A stretch of 59,552 nt of DNA from Roseofilum reptotaenium CS-1145 (GCF_028330985.1 NZ_JAQMUE010000004.1:1-59552), one strand, 5' to 3'; shown: positions 27,044-35,262, counted from the stretch's first letter. Numbers and translations: made by a program. The notes: generated from the sequence alone by a model not told the origin.

Positions 27044-27105
27044 AAACCGGGTTTCTACCCGGATCTAGGATAAAGAGGTACAGATCGCCAGAAACCCCGT
27101 TTCTT
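27040..27105. repeat. AGAAACC..GGTTTCT repeat pair
   Basis: AGAAACCGGGTTTCT forms an inverted repeat just after the kinase stop, and a second GATCGCCAGAAACCCC copy follows 30-40 bp later. This AGAAACCGGGTTTCT type is widely scattered in cyanobacterial genomes. Confidence 0.55.
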
Positions 27106-27119
27106 CCCCCTCACCCATG

Positions 27120-27172
27120 CGATCGCTACAATACAAAGTAAAAGATTGGGAGATCGCCAACCCAGACCCATT
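27120..27172. repeat. 53-bp direct repeat, left copy
   Basis: It matches 27945-27997 at about 50 of 53 positions, including the uninterrupted CTACAATACAAAGTAAAAGA. The two copies flank the UPF0175/DUF3368 gene pair. Confidence 0.85.
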
Positions 27173-27204
27173 GTTCATTATTAATTGTTCATTGTTCATT
27201 AATC
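27170..27204. repeat. TTGTTCATT short tandem repeat
   Basis: ATTGTTCATT units are repeated about three times directly before the UPF0175 start codon and leave no Shine-Dalgarno site. Confidence 0.55.
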
Positions 27205-27205
27205 T

Positions 27206-27454
27206 ATGAGTATTCTGATTTCCGATGACATCCTTCAAGCCTCACACCTTACCCCGGATCAGTTTTGTCGCGAAATTGCTTTACATTTCTTTGAAATGGG
27301 ACATTTGACATTAGGGTATGCCAGTCAGTTGGCTCGTATGTCTGCACCCCAGTTTCGCCAACTTCTTCAGGAGCGAAGTATTCCCCTTTACTCCTATGAT
27401 GTGGAGGATTTTGAGTTGGATATCCAGAATTTGCAAGACTTAGGGCGATTGTGA
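27206..27454 (+). CDS. UPF0175 family protein, putative antitoxin
   Basis: 82 residues. The sequence MSILISDDILQASHLTPDQF, a central segment ALHFFEMGHLTLGYASQLAR and RSIPLYSYDVEDFELDIQNL match UPF0175, a helix-turn-helix-like family usually encoded directly before DUF3368 PIN-like proteins. It probably neutralises, and may autoregulate, the downstream toxin-like gene. The two genes overlap by 4 bp (GTGA). Confidence 0.8.
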   Translation: MSILISDDILQASHLTPDQFCREIALHFFEMGHLTLGYASQLARMSAPQFRQLLQERSIPLYSYDVEDFELDIQNLQDLGRL

Positions 27455-27966
27455 TTATCATCAGCGATACATCAGTGATTACGAGCTTGGCAGCAATTTC
27501 CCATCTGCACCTTTTGCCGGAACTCTACGATCGCCTCATCATCCCCGAAGCAGTATATCGCGAACTGGTCGCGATCGCGCCACCGGTTCCTGGAGCAGTT
27601 GACATGCAAACGATCACCTGGTTAGAGGTTAGGCAAGTTACCAACGATGAGGAAGTGGTACGCCTTCAGCAAGAGGTGAGGTTAGATCCGGGGGAATCTG
27701 AGGCGATCTCGCTTGCGTTAGAATTAAAAGCAGATTTACTCTTGATCGATGAGCGCTCTGGTAGAGCAGAAGCCCATCGGCTGGGACTGAAAATTACTGG
27801 GCTATTGGGTATGTTAGTGGAAGCGAAGCAGAAAAAGTTGCTCAGTGCGGTAAAGCCTTTAATGGATGATTTGATTGACCATTCGCAGTTTAGAATCTCT
27901 CCAGCATTGTATCGTCAGATTTTGGAGAGGGTTGGAGAAACAGGCGATCTCTACAATACAAAGTAA
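27451..27966 (+). CDS. DUF3368 PIN-like protein, putative toxin
   Basis: 171 residues from a GTG start overlapping the antitoxin stop. Family features are the N-terminal acidic motif MIIISDTSVITSLAAI, the central LDPGESEAISLALELKADLL and LLIDERSGRAEAHRLGL, equivalent to the acidic metal site of PIN ribonucleases. It would act as an RNase if active. The final codons and stop (27964-27966) lie inside the right 53-bp repeat, so the C-terminus GDLYNTK may derive from it. Confidence 0.8.
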   Translation: MIIISDTSVITSLAAISHLHLLPELYDRLIIPEAVYRELVAIAPPVPGAVDMQTITWLEVRQVTNDEEVVRLQQEVRLDPGESEAISLALELKADLLLIDERSGRAEAHRLGLKITGLLGMLVEAKQKKLLSAVKPLMDDLIDHSQFRISPALYRQILERVGETGDLYNTK

Positions 27967-27997
27967 AAGATCGGGAGATCGCCAACCCAAACCCATT
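27945..27997. repeat. 53-bp direct repeat, right copy
   Basis: Partner of 27120-27172 with about three substitutions. It overlaps the last 22 bases of the DUF3368 gene, including the stop. Confidence 0.85.
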
Positions 27998-28007
27998 TTT
28001 AATTGAA

Positions 28008-28068
28008 TCGTAGGGGCGGGTTATACCCAAAACCTGGCCCAGGGCGAAAACCGTGCCTCCGCCCTCCG
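28008..28068. repeat. REP-like GTAGGGGCGGG element
   Basis: GTAGGGGCGGG...CCTCCGCCC forms an imperfect palindrome with a GGCCCAGGGCGAAAACC core. It is related in sequence to the palindrome at 9954-9998 and lies immediately before the small membrane protein gene. Confidence 0.5.
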
Positions 28069-28075
28069 TCATGCT

Positions 28076-28399
28076 ATGCTCAAAGCAACATCCAAGTTCC
28101 GCAAACCCGGAGCTTGGTCAGGATTTACTCTCATTTTAAGTATTACAATTGGGTTCGTCGGTGGAGGCATGGCCGCTGCCAGTGTGATCGCCACCAGCTA
28201 CGCTCTCATTACACCAGAAAACCCCTTCCTCATGCCGTGGGATGCCCATGCTACTACTGTGCATCCCTTTGTAAAATCGGCGGGTTTGAGTCTCGGAGGG
28301 GGGTTACTAGTGGCGATTTTGCTTTTTATCCTATTCCTACCCAAACCGAAACGAATAGAAAAGGGGCAATCTGACCAAGGTATGGGGCGTGAGCGTTAG
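28076..28399 (+). CDS. Small two-helix membrane protein, unknown function
   Basis: 107 residues. Two hydrophobic segments, about residues 17-42 (FTLILSITIGFVGGGMAAAS) and 70-90 (AGLSLGGGLLVAILLFILFL), are separated by a polar loop. The C-terminus is basic and charged (PKPKRIEKGQ). The codon pattern and helix arrangement look like a real small membrane protein, but I recognise no family. A REP element sits right before it and no ribosome-binding site is clear. It lies upstream of speA on the same strand. An overlapping frame at 28003-28374 has no protein-like character. Confidence 0.5.
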   Translation: MLKATSKFRKPGAWSGFTLILSITIGFVGGGMAAASVIATSYALITPENPFLMPWDAHATTVHPFVKSAGLSLGGGLLVAILLFILFLPKPKRIEKGQSDQGMGRER

Positions 28400-28444
28400 A
28401 ATGCGACAAGAACTATCTTGGCTAAATCTTCAGAGGACTAGACT

Positions 28445-30403
28445 ATGGGTGTTGAGGTCATATCAACGGCAGAACAGGCGATCGCCCCAATACAAACCCC
28501 AGAACCGAATCAACCCGCTTGGACAATTGAGGATTCTGAGGAACTTTATCGCATTAATGGATGGGGAGACCCCTATTTTTCCATTAATGCGGCCGGTCAT
28601 GTGGTGGTTTCTCCGAAAGGCGATCGCGGGGGTTCTTTAGATCTCTATGAGCTGGTGGAAGCTCTCAAACAGCGCGATATTCATCTTCCCTTCGTCATTC
28701 GCTTTTCCGATATACTGGCCGATCGCCTGGAACGGCTGAATGCTTGTTTTTCTCAAGCCATCACCCGATACAATTATCCTGGCATTTATCAAGGGGTATT
28801 TCCCGTCAAATGCAACCAACATCGGCAACTGGTAGAAGATTTGGTTCATTTTGGCCAACCCTTCCAGTTTGGTCTCGAAGCGGGATCAAAACCCGAATTG
28901 TTGATCGCCTTAGCTCTCCTGAAAACCTCCAATTCCCTGTTAATTTGCAACGGATATAAGGATAAGGAATATGTCGAAACCGCCATCTTAGCCCGCAGAC
29001 TCGGCAAACAAACGATCATTGTTTTAGAGCAACTCGAAGAAGTGGAGTTAGCGATCAAAGCTCACCAAGAATTAGGGGTAACTCCAGTGGTGGGAGTGCG
29101 AGCGAAACTGAGCGCTAAAGGGGAAGGTCGTTGGGCTACATCCACGGGAGATGGAGCAAAATTTGGCTTAACCATTCCCGAAATTGTCCATGTGATGGAA
29201 CGCCTACAAGAGGCCAATCTCTTATCGTCTCTGCAACTGTTGCATTTCCATGTTGGCTCTCAAATTTCCTCGATTAGTGTGATTAAAGATGCCATCCGGG
29301 AAGCGAGCCAAATTTATGTACAGTTGGCTAAAAGTGGTGCAGATATGCGCTATTTGGATGTGGGGGGCGGTTTAGGGGTCGATTATGATGGCTCAAAAAC
29401 CAACTTCTATGCCTCGAAAAATTACAATATGCAGAATTATGCCAATGATATTGTCGCTGAGGTCAAAGAAGCCTGCGAACAAGCCAAAGTGAAAGCTCCT
29501 GTATTGGTGAGCGAAAGTGGAAGGGCGATCGCCTCCCATCAGTCCGTACTCATTTTTGATGTCTTAGGGACCAGTGAAGTGCTGACACAGAAGACTTTCG
29601 AGGTGGAAAGTAGCGATCATTTGATCATCCGCAATTTGTGGGAAACATACCAATTTATTCAGGTCAATAATTATCAGGAATGCTACCATGATGCGATTCA
29701 GTTTAAGGAAGAAGCCATTAGTTTGTTTAATTTTGGCTATTTGAGTTTAAGCCAACGGGCGAAAGCCGAACAGCTCTATTGGGCCTGTTGTGAGAAGATC
29801 TTGGACATCATTCGCCACGAACCCTATGTACCAGACGATCTCGAAGGTCTCCAGATGAGTATGGCTTCGATCTACTATGTCAATTTATCGGTGTTTCAAT
29901 CAGCGCCGGATAGCTGGGCGATCGATCAATTATTCCCGATTATGCCTCTTCATCGCTTAAATGAACAGCCCACTTGTCAAGGAACTTTAGCTGATCTTAC
30001 CTGCGATAGTGATGGTAAAATCACTCGATTTATCGATCTACGCGATGTAAAATCTTTGTTGGATTTGCATCCCCTAAACCCCGGAGATCCCTATTATCTG
30101 GGCTTATTTTTAGGCGGTTCATATCAGGAAATTATGGGGAATTTGCATAATTTGTTTGGCGATACCAATGCGGTTCACATTGCCTTAACGCCTAAAGGTT
30201 ATCAGGTTAAACAGGTCGTAAAAGGAGATACGATGGCGGATGTTTTGAGTTATGTAGAATATGATATTGAAGACTTAATTGAAAGTATTCGCCAGCAAAC
30301 GGAATTAGCTCTAGAAGAAGGAACGATTTCTATTGCCGAATCGCAACGGTTACTCAATAGCTACAAGGAAAGTCTCAACCGCTATACCTATTTATCTGTG
30401 TAG
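28445..30403 (+). CDS. speA: Biosynthetic arginine decarboxylase
   Basis: 652 residues, the full length of the large bacterial/plant arginine decarboxylase. The PLP Lys lies in FPVKCNQHRQLVEDL, the phosphate-binding glycine motif in LDVGGGLGVDYDGSKTNFYA, and further family segments in LLHFHVGSQISSI and LVSESGRAIASHQSVLIFDV. It makes agmatine from arginine for putrescine/spermidine. AGAGGA precedes the ATG. Cyanobacteria often carry more than one copy; only one is seen here. Confidence 0.95.
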   Translation: MGVEVISTAEQAIAPIQTPEPNQPAWTIEDSEELYRINGWGDPYFSINAAGHVVVSPKGDRGGSLDLYELVEALKQRDIHLPFVIRFSDILADRLERLNACFSQAITRYNYPGIYQGVFPVKCNQHRQLVEDLVHFGQPFQFGLEAGSKPELLIALALLKTSNSLLICNGYKDKEYVETAILARRLGKQTIIVLEQLEEVELAIKAHQELGVTPVVGVRAKLSAKGEGRWATSTGDGAKFGLTIPEIVHVMERLQEANLLSSLQLLHFHVGSQISSISVIKDAIREASQIYVQLAKSGADMRYLDVGGGLGVDYDGSKTNFYASKNYNMQNYANDIVAEVKEACEQAKVKAPVLVSESGRAIASHQSVLIFDVLGTSEVLTQKTFEVESSDHLIIRNLWETYQFIQVNNYQECYHDAIQFKEEAISLFNFGYLSLSQRAKAEQLYWACCEKILDIIRHEPYVPDDLEGLQMSMASIYYVNLSVFQSAPDSWAIDQLFPIMPLHRLNEQPTCQGTLADLTCDSDGKITRFIDLRDVKSLLDLHPLNPGDPYYLGLFLGGSYQEIMGNLHNLFGDTNAVHIALTPKGYQVKQVVKGDTMADVLSYVEYDIEDLIESIRQQTELALEEGTISIAESQRLLNSYKESLNRYTYLSV

Positions 30404-30411
30404 AGTTAGAC

Positions 30412-30440
30412 CGCTTCGCGCTAGGGAATAGGGAATAGGG
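30412..30440. repeat. GCTTCGCGC / GGGAATA repeat between speA and lepB
   Basis: CGCTTCGCGCTA is followed by GGGAATA heptamers. Bases 30412-30433 are an exact reverse complement of 34011-34032, which lie inside the thyX intein. Confidence 0.8.
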
Positions 30441-30528
30441 AATTTCTTCACTCTCCCTTTCCTTACTTCCTTTGCTATATAATATGGGTAGAGATAAAAA
30501 TTTTTCACCCTACAAAGCAAGAGATGAA

Positions 30529-31215
30529 TTAACTCTCTTCCTCTGGATAAATGGGGACTCCATCCAAGGTTCCAAAACGTCCCAATGGCCAAAAGCGAAG
30601 CACGGCACGACCAATAATATTTTTGCGCGGTACTGCCCCCCAGCAGCGACTATCATAACTGCTATTGCGATTATCACCTAAAACCACATAGGAATTTTGA
30701 GGCACAATTTGGGGTTGATCCAAAAATCGTTGATCGGGAGGACAAACATCTACAGTTGTAAATTGATGATCGGATGTATCGTTGATCTGGGCGGAGGGAT
30801 TAATCTCGGAAGCTACATAATTTTCATCTAAGGGTTGATCGTTAATATAAACTTGCCCATTTACAATCTCAATTTTATCGCCCGGTAAACCAACGACTCG
30901 CTTAATTAAGGCATCTTTGAAATTGGGGTCCTTTTCCTTCATCTTGTCTGTGGGAGAAAACACAATGATATCCCCCCGTTTAGGATCGCCAAACCGATAG
31001 CCGAGTTTATCAATAATGAGGCGATCGTGGGTGGGTTCATACTGTAAGGTGGGTAGCATTGACCCGGAGGGAATATAACGGGCTTCGGCGACAAAATGAC
31101 GAATCCCAATGGCAAGAAGGGCTGCCAGTCCAATGGTTTTGAGTCCTTCAATCCAAGGATTTTCGGGAGTCGGGTTGGTATTCTGGTCAGAGTTGGGTTT
31201 ATTCACACGAGTCAT
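30529..31215 (-). CDS. lepB: Signal peptidase I
   Basis: 228 residues. One N-terminal membrane helix (~residues 22-42) is followed by the catalytic Ser motif SGSMLPTL (~52), the Lys motif KRVVGLPGD (~104) and the late box [15 protein letters not shown]. It cleaves Sec/Tat signal peptides on the outer face of the plasma or thylakoid membrane. It is convergent with speA and divergent from the flavoprotein gene. Confidence 0.95.
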   Translation of the reverse strand: MTRVNKPNSDQNTNPTPENPWIEGLKTIGLAALLAIGIRHFVAEARYIPSGSMLPTLQYEPTHDRLIIDKLGYRFGDPKRGDIIVFSPTDKMKEKDPNFKDALIKRVVGLPGDKIEIVNGQVYINDQPLDENYVASEINPSAQINDTSDHQFTTVDVCPPDQRFLDQPQIVPQNSYVVLGDNRNSSYDSRCWGAVPRKNIIGRAVLRFWPLGRFGTLDGVPIYPEEES

Positions 31216-31543
31216 AGGTTAGGACGAAGTTGAAGCAAGGGAGAGGCAAGTGCCTCTTGATCGTGAAGACGTTGTTTTAGTGTACCGCTAGAATACAATA
31301 GGCTCTAAAGATGTTATCTATAAGTTCCCTCTTCTGTCTACTTCTGCTAAATCCGTCAATTCCCCGGGTCACGTTCTTTTTCCCACAAGGGAATTGAAGT
31401 TCGGGACAGTTCGGATTGAGGATGGCTCTATTGTAGAAGTTTGGCAAGGTTGCTTGTCAATGGATGGGGTAGATTAGTCAGGAAATATAGACGCTCAAGA
31501 GTTAACTTTGTTGCTTGTGTCCACTCTCGTATAACTGCTTATT
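31216..31543. other. 328-bp divergent intergenic region, lepB / flavoprotein
   Basis: It holds a hairpin AGAGGCA-AG-TGCCTCT (31242-31257) near lepB, and a 9-bp inverted repeat TCAATTCCC/GGGAATTGA (31356-31364 and 31389-31397). A 61-codon frame without a usable start (31292-31477) also crosses it and may be decayed coding sequence. No promoter can be assigned with confidence. Confidence 0.5.
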
Positions 31544-32947
31544 GTGTCTGTTGACTACGATCTGATTGTTTGGGGGGGTTCTCCAGCGGGAACCTATGCG
31601 GCGGTTATGGCGGCGCAACGAAAGGCTAGGGTTGCCCTGATTGTGCCACCAGAGACTTCTCTTAGCTATGGTTTCGAGGATGGTTTAACGTTGCCCCTAC
31701 CGTTGCGACAGGGGCAAAATCGGCTCGATCTGATGAGGGATGCTGAGAATCTATCCTATCAAGGGTTGTGTCAATGGGTACAAACTGGAGTGGAGACCTT
31801 AGCACTGATGGACTCTCCGCCAGCTCTAGAGCAGTTGGGAATTGATTTAGTGCAGGAATGGGCGGAGTTTCAGGAAAAACAGGGACAAATTGCGATCGCC
31901 TTAAGCAACCGTCGTTTGCTCTCTTCTGCCTATTTGCTGGCTCCGGAAACCCAGCCCAGGGTTGAGATTGAGGGGTTAGCGAGTACGGGTTATCTAACCC
32001 CAAAGCAACTAGCGAGCTTGAAGTCACCTCCTTCGTCTTTGGCTATTATTGGATCAGATCCCCGTGGGATTGAGTGGGCGCAAGTCTTTCAAGAGTTGGG
32101 GTCTCAAGTAACGCTGATTACCGAAAATTCCTGTATTTTGCCCCAGGAAGAACCGGAAGCGTCTAACCTGATTCAAGCTCAACTGAAGGCGTTGGGTGTG
32201 GAGATTTTACTGGAAACCCAGGTGACTCAAGCACGACCGATTGAGGGACAAACTTGGTTGCAAGTGGGAAATCGGGCGATCGCCGTCGATAACGTGTTAT
32301 TAGTTACTCCTCCTGCTTTGCCATTTCCTGCTCCAACGTTGGAGTTTCTCGGCGTGGAATGGGGCGATCGGGGTTTAAGAGTGAACAACAAACTACAAAC
32401 TACAAATCCCAAAATTTATGCTTGTGGGGACAGTTTGGGTGGATATTCATTACTTCATCTTAGCCTATATGAGGCAAAAATCGCCACTAAAAACGCCTTA
32501 TTTTTACCATTCTTTACGATTGATTATCAACAGTTACCCTATACGGTCTACAGCCAGCCCACTTTAGCTAGAGTGGGATTAACCGAAGCCAGCGCAAGGG
32601 GGCGATATGGAGATAAGGTGCAGGTGATTCAAGAAGATTTAAAGACCAATCCAGCGGCAGTTTTATCTGGGGAGATTACCGGGTTTATTAAAGTGATGAT
32701 ACAACCGGATGGCACAATTCTAGGCGCTACAGTGTTGGGAACCAGAGCAGAAGAGTTGATCCAACCCCTGAGTCTAGCTATTCGTCATCGACTGAAGTTG
32801 CAAGCGCTCCAAGATAGCCCGGGGGTATTCGGCAGTGTATCACAACTGCTGACAAGAGTGGGCGATCGCTGGCAAATTCAGCAATTCCATCAATCTTATT
32901 GGTCGAAAACAATTCTTAATTGGTGGCTCTCCTGGAAACGAGGTTAA
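31544..32947 (+). CDS. FAD-dependent oxidoreductase of the disulfide-reductase fold, without the redox disulfide
   Basis: 467 residues from a GTG start. The N-terminal FAD Rossmann motif is LIVWGGSPAGTYAAV, the central NAD(P) Rossmann is LAIIGSDPRGIEWAQVFQEL, the FAD signature NPKIYACGDSLGGYSL, and a C-terminal dimerisation domain follows (VYSQPTLARVGLTEASARG). The plan is that of mercuric reductase or lipoamide dehydrogenase, but no CxxxxC follows the FAD motif (the equivalent segment reads SLSYGFEDGLTLPLP) and the C-terminal HxxxxE pair is also absent. It cannot work as a disulfide reductase; the substrate is unknown. Confidence 0.85.
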   Translation: MSVDYDLIVWGGSPAGTYAAVMAAQRKARVALIVPPETSLSYGFEDGLTLPLPLRQGQNRLDLMRDAENLSYQGLCQWVQTGVETLALMDSPPALEQLGIDLVQEWAEFQEKQGQIAIALSNRRLLSSAYLLAPETQPRVEIEGLASTGYLTPKQLASLKSPPSSLAIIGSDPRGIEWAQVFQELGSQVTLITENSCILPQEEPEASNLIQAQLKALGVEILLETQVTQARPIEGQTWLQVGNRAIAVDNVLLVTPPALPFPAPTLEFLGVEWGDRGLRVNNKLQTTNPKIYACGDSLGGYSLLHLSLYEAKIATKNALFLPFFTIDYQQLPYTVYSQPTLARVGLTEASARGRYGDKVQVIQEDLKTNPAAVLSGEITGFIKVMIQPDGTILGATVLGTRAEELIQPLSLAIRHRLKLQALQDSPGVFGSVSQLLTRVGDRWQIQQFHQSYWSKTILNWWLSWKRG

Positions 32948-33032
32948 ACAGTTAGAAACTATGATATTCTAGGGTCGTCATTTTTTAGGATTCAATCTGG
33001 CCTGTACCTTTTCTTTATGAAGCTGCCCTTAA

Positions 33033-33052
33033 CAAGGGGCACCATCCCCTTG
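33033..33052 (+). promoter_or_regulatory. Leader hairpin upstream of thyX
   Basis: CAAGGGG-CACCAT-CCCCTTG is a perfect 7-bp hairpin 64 bp before the thyX ATG, possibly the terminator of the preceding gene or part of the thyX leader. No T-run follows directly. Confidence 0.4.
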
Positions 33053-33115
33053 CCTATCAAGGATTGATGAGTTGCAATATCAAAGAAAAAAGGGCTTAAT
33101 CTAACCTTTTCAATC

Positions 33116-34594
33116 ATGGATAAATTTAGAGTTGAAGTCATTGCTAAAACCCCCAATCCCCAGCAAGTCATCTATGCGGCGATGCATCAAGATTATAGTG
33201 AAAATCTAGTCTACGATGAGCGAGAAAAGTGGCCAAACGAATTGAAAGCCGGGAAACTGATTGTCAAACATTTATTATCAGGCGGTCGCGGACATTATGG
33301 CCCCTTAGAGCATCCTCAAATCATTTTAAACTGTGGTTATTTTCCCCACAGTGTTATGCAACAGGTACGGACTCATCGGGTAGGAATTTCGTTCGATGTA
33401 CAATGTCTAGCTGCCAATACGGAAGTCACCTTTGTCAATTGTAATGGTGAAAGCAGCAAAAAGCTGAGAAAAACCATCGGAGAATTATATGACCTCTGGC
33501 ACAATGGTGAAAAAGCAATTCGTTCAAGACAAATTAGGGGTCGAAAAGGTGAACCCCCTGGAGAATATCGCCGTGATTGTAAAAAGAGACTCCAGAAGAT
33601 GCGGTTACGAGTCTTAAACGAGGACACTGGTTTGTTTGAAGTTGGACATATTGAACAAGTTATCTGTCAAGGGATTCAACCGGTTTATCGGATAACTTTA
33701 GAAACTGGAAAAACACTCGATTGTACCATCAATCATCGTCTATTCACTTCAGGAGGTTGGCAAACTATGGGTGAAGCAGTGGGATTAGTGACTGGAAAGG
33801 ATGGTCATGTGATTAACATGACTAAAGACGCTGCGGTGATGTGTAATGGAATCCCGGTCACTGGCAATCGCTTGTATCGGGAAAAAGCTGGGATGGAAGA
33901 GAAAATTACCGCCGGTTTTTCTACGAATTATCAAACGAATTCTTCAGGGAATACAGCGCAAAGTGCTGTTATGAAATATAGTGTTGCATCCTCAAAACCA
34001 TGTACCACAACCCTATTCCCTAGCGCGAAGCGCTATAAACTTAAAGCTCATCCCGTCAAAATTGTCAAAGTGGAGTATTTAGGCGAGCAAATGACCTATG
34101 ATTTAGAAGTCGCGGGAAACTGGCATAACTTTGTGGCTAATGGTCTCGTGGTTCATAACTCTAACCGCTATACCGGTGCGAGAATTATACAAGCGGCTGA
34201 AGGTTTAAGACCGATTGAAGAGGTGTTTTACCTGCGGCCGGTGGGGGAATATAGCAATCGTCAAGGTAAGCATTATACTTATACCGAAGAACAGCGACAA
34301 TCGGATTTAGAGTGGTGTTTGCAAGCGGCAAAACGATATCAGCAGATGGTGGAGAGCGGCATATCGGAAGAACACGCACGGGGGATTATTCCGTTTGATG
34401 TGCGTCAGCATTTTGTAGTTTCTTTGAATGGGCGATCGCTGATGCATTTGTTAGACTTAAGATATAAGCTAGATGCTCAACTCGAATGCCAAAAACTCTG
34501 CGAACATATTTTTCCCCATTTCCAAAGTTGGATGCCTGAAATTGCTGAATGGTATGAGAAAAATCGGTTGAAAAAGGCGAAATTATCCCCCTGA
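33116..34594 (+). CDS. thyX: FAD-dependent thymidylate synthase, interrupted by an intein
   Basis: 492 residues as translated, 240 after removal of the intein, which is normal for ThyX. The N-extein (1-96) ends RTHRVGISFDVQ and the C-extein (349-492) begins SNRYTG; joined they give the ThyX signature region RxHRxxSFDVQSxRYTG. The intein thus splits the active-site motif, so splicing is required for function. ThyX makes dTMP from dUMP with methylenetetrahydrofolate and FADH2. Other cyanobacterial thyX genes carry inteins at this site. The 3' end overlaps the convergent LysE gene by 12 bp. Confidence 0.93.
   Translation: MDKFRVEVIAKTPNPQQVIYAAMHQDYSENLVYDEREKWPNELKAGKLIVKHLLSGGRGHYGPLEHPQIILNCGYFPHSVMQQVRTHRVGISFDVQCLAANTEVTFVNCNGESSKKLRKTIGELYDLWHNGEKAIRSRQIRGRKGEPPGEYRRDCKKRLQKMRLRVLNEDTGLFEVGHIEQVICQGIQPVYRITLETGKTLDCTINHRLFTSGGWQTMGEAVGLVTGKDGHVINMTKDAAVMCNGIPVTGNRLYREKAGMEEKITAGFSTNYQTNSSGNTAQSAVMKYSVASSKPCTTTLFPSAKRYKLKAHPVKIVKVEYLGEQMTYDLEVAGNWHNFVANGLVVHNSNRYTGARIIQAAEGLRPIEEVFYLRPVGEYSNRQGKHYTYTEEQRQSDLEWCLQAAKRYQQMVESGISEEHARGIIPFDVRQHFVVSLNGRSLMHLLDLRYKLDAQLECQKLCEHIFPHFQSWMPEIAEWYEKNRLKKAKLSP
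33404..34159 (+). other. ThyX intein (252 residues, residues 97-348)
   Basis: It starts with Cys (block A CLAANTEVTF) and has the TxxH block B (TLDCTINHRLFT), block F (YLGEQMTYDLEV) and the terminal block G (HNFVANGLVVHN), followed by Ser+1. All residues needed for class 1 splicing are present. No LAGLIDADG or HNH endonuclease motif is visible in the ~110-residue middle, so it is likely a mini-intein or a decayed endonuclease. The middle includes an in-frame intergenic repeat (34011-34035), encoding LFPSAKRY. Confidence 0.93.
34011..34035 (+). repeat. Intergenic repeat copy inside the intein coding sequence
   Basis: Bases 34011-34032 match 30412-30433 exactly in reverse complement over 22 bp, and TAGCGCGAAGCGCTA (34021-34035) is a perfect palindrome with a 3-nt centre. 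The reading frame is kept. Confidence 0.8.
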
Positions 34595-35212
34595 TGAGAA
34601 TCTGATACTCCAGAGAGCAATTAAGCCAAATCCGGATAAAATGACTCCAGAAATACGGTTAATCCAGCGCAAGCGATGAGGGGTAATTTTATTGTTCATG
34701 AAGCCAATGCCGGTAACGAGGACGAACCACCATAGGGCTGACCCAGAAAATACACTTAGGACGAGGATAAGAGCTAACCCATAGTGTCCGTTAGTATTTC
34801 CAGCTCCGAATCCGGCAAAGATAGCAGCAAAGGAGAGAATAGTTAAGGGATTGGTTAAGGTTAGAAAGAGGGTGGAAATATAGGCCCGCCATAGGTTTTT
34901 GCCGTCAATTTTAGCTTCTTCTTTACTGGGAGATGAGCGAAAGGTTTGGATGCCTAAATAACAGAGAAAAAATCCACCAATGAGGCGTAATGTGATTTGA
35001 TGTTCGATGAAAAGATTGGAGATGAAAGTTAATCCAAATCCGGCAATACAGCCGTAGAAACCATCGGCAGTGGCTGCGCCTAAACCGGAGACTAATCCGG
35101 CGATTCTGCCTTGGCTTAAGGTGCGACGGATGCATAAAATGCCAATGGGGCCAACGGGTGCGGCTATGGATAAACCGATGATTAATCCTTTGAGAATGAC
35201 TGAAAGTTCCAT
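34583..35212 (-). CDS. LysE-family amino-acid exporter
   Basis: 209 residues, six membrane helices. The family signature LSIAAPVGPIGILCIRRTLS is near the N-terminus, with YLGIQTFRS in the third helix and TLTNPLTILSFAAIF in the fourth. It likely exports an amino acid. It is divergent from an Lrp/AsnC-type regulator (151 bp apart), a frequent pairing in which the regulator senses the exported amino acid. It overlaps thyX tail to tail. Confidence 0.9.
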   Translation of the reverse strand: MELSVILKGLIIGLSIAAPVGPIGILCIRRTLSQGRIAGLVSGLGAATADGFYGCIAGFGLTFISNLFIEHQITLRLIGGFFLCYLGIQTFRSSPSKEEAKIDGKNLWRAYISTLFLTLTNPLTILSFAAIFAGFGAGNTNGHYGLALILVLSVFSGSALWWFVLVTGIGFMNNKITPHRLRWINRISGVILSGFGLIALWSIRFSSGG

Positions 35213-35224
35213 GGGGAATTATAG

Positions 35225-35262
35225 TGCTAGGAAATAGGGAATGGGGAATAGGGAATGGGTTT
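35225..35262. repeat. GGGAATA heptamer array
   Basis: AGGAAATAGGGAATGGGGAATAGGGAATGGG lies between the exporter and the Lrp-like gene as imperfect 7-bp units (unit shown in the name; the full array exceeds one motif). Confidence 0.6.

Noticed and set aside
28003-28374. 123-codon plus-strand frame
   Set aside because: Starts in a REP-like element and overlaps the better two-helix membrane protein in another frame.
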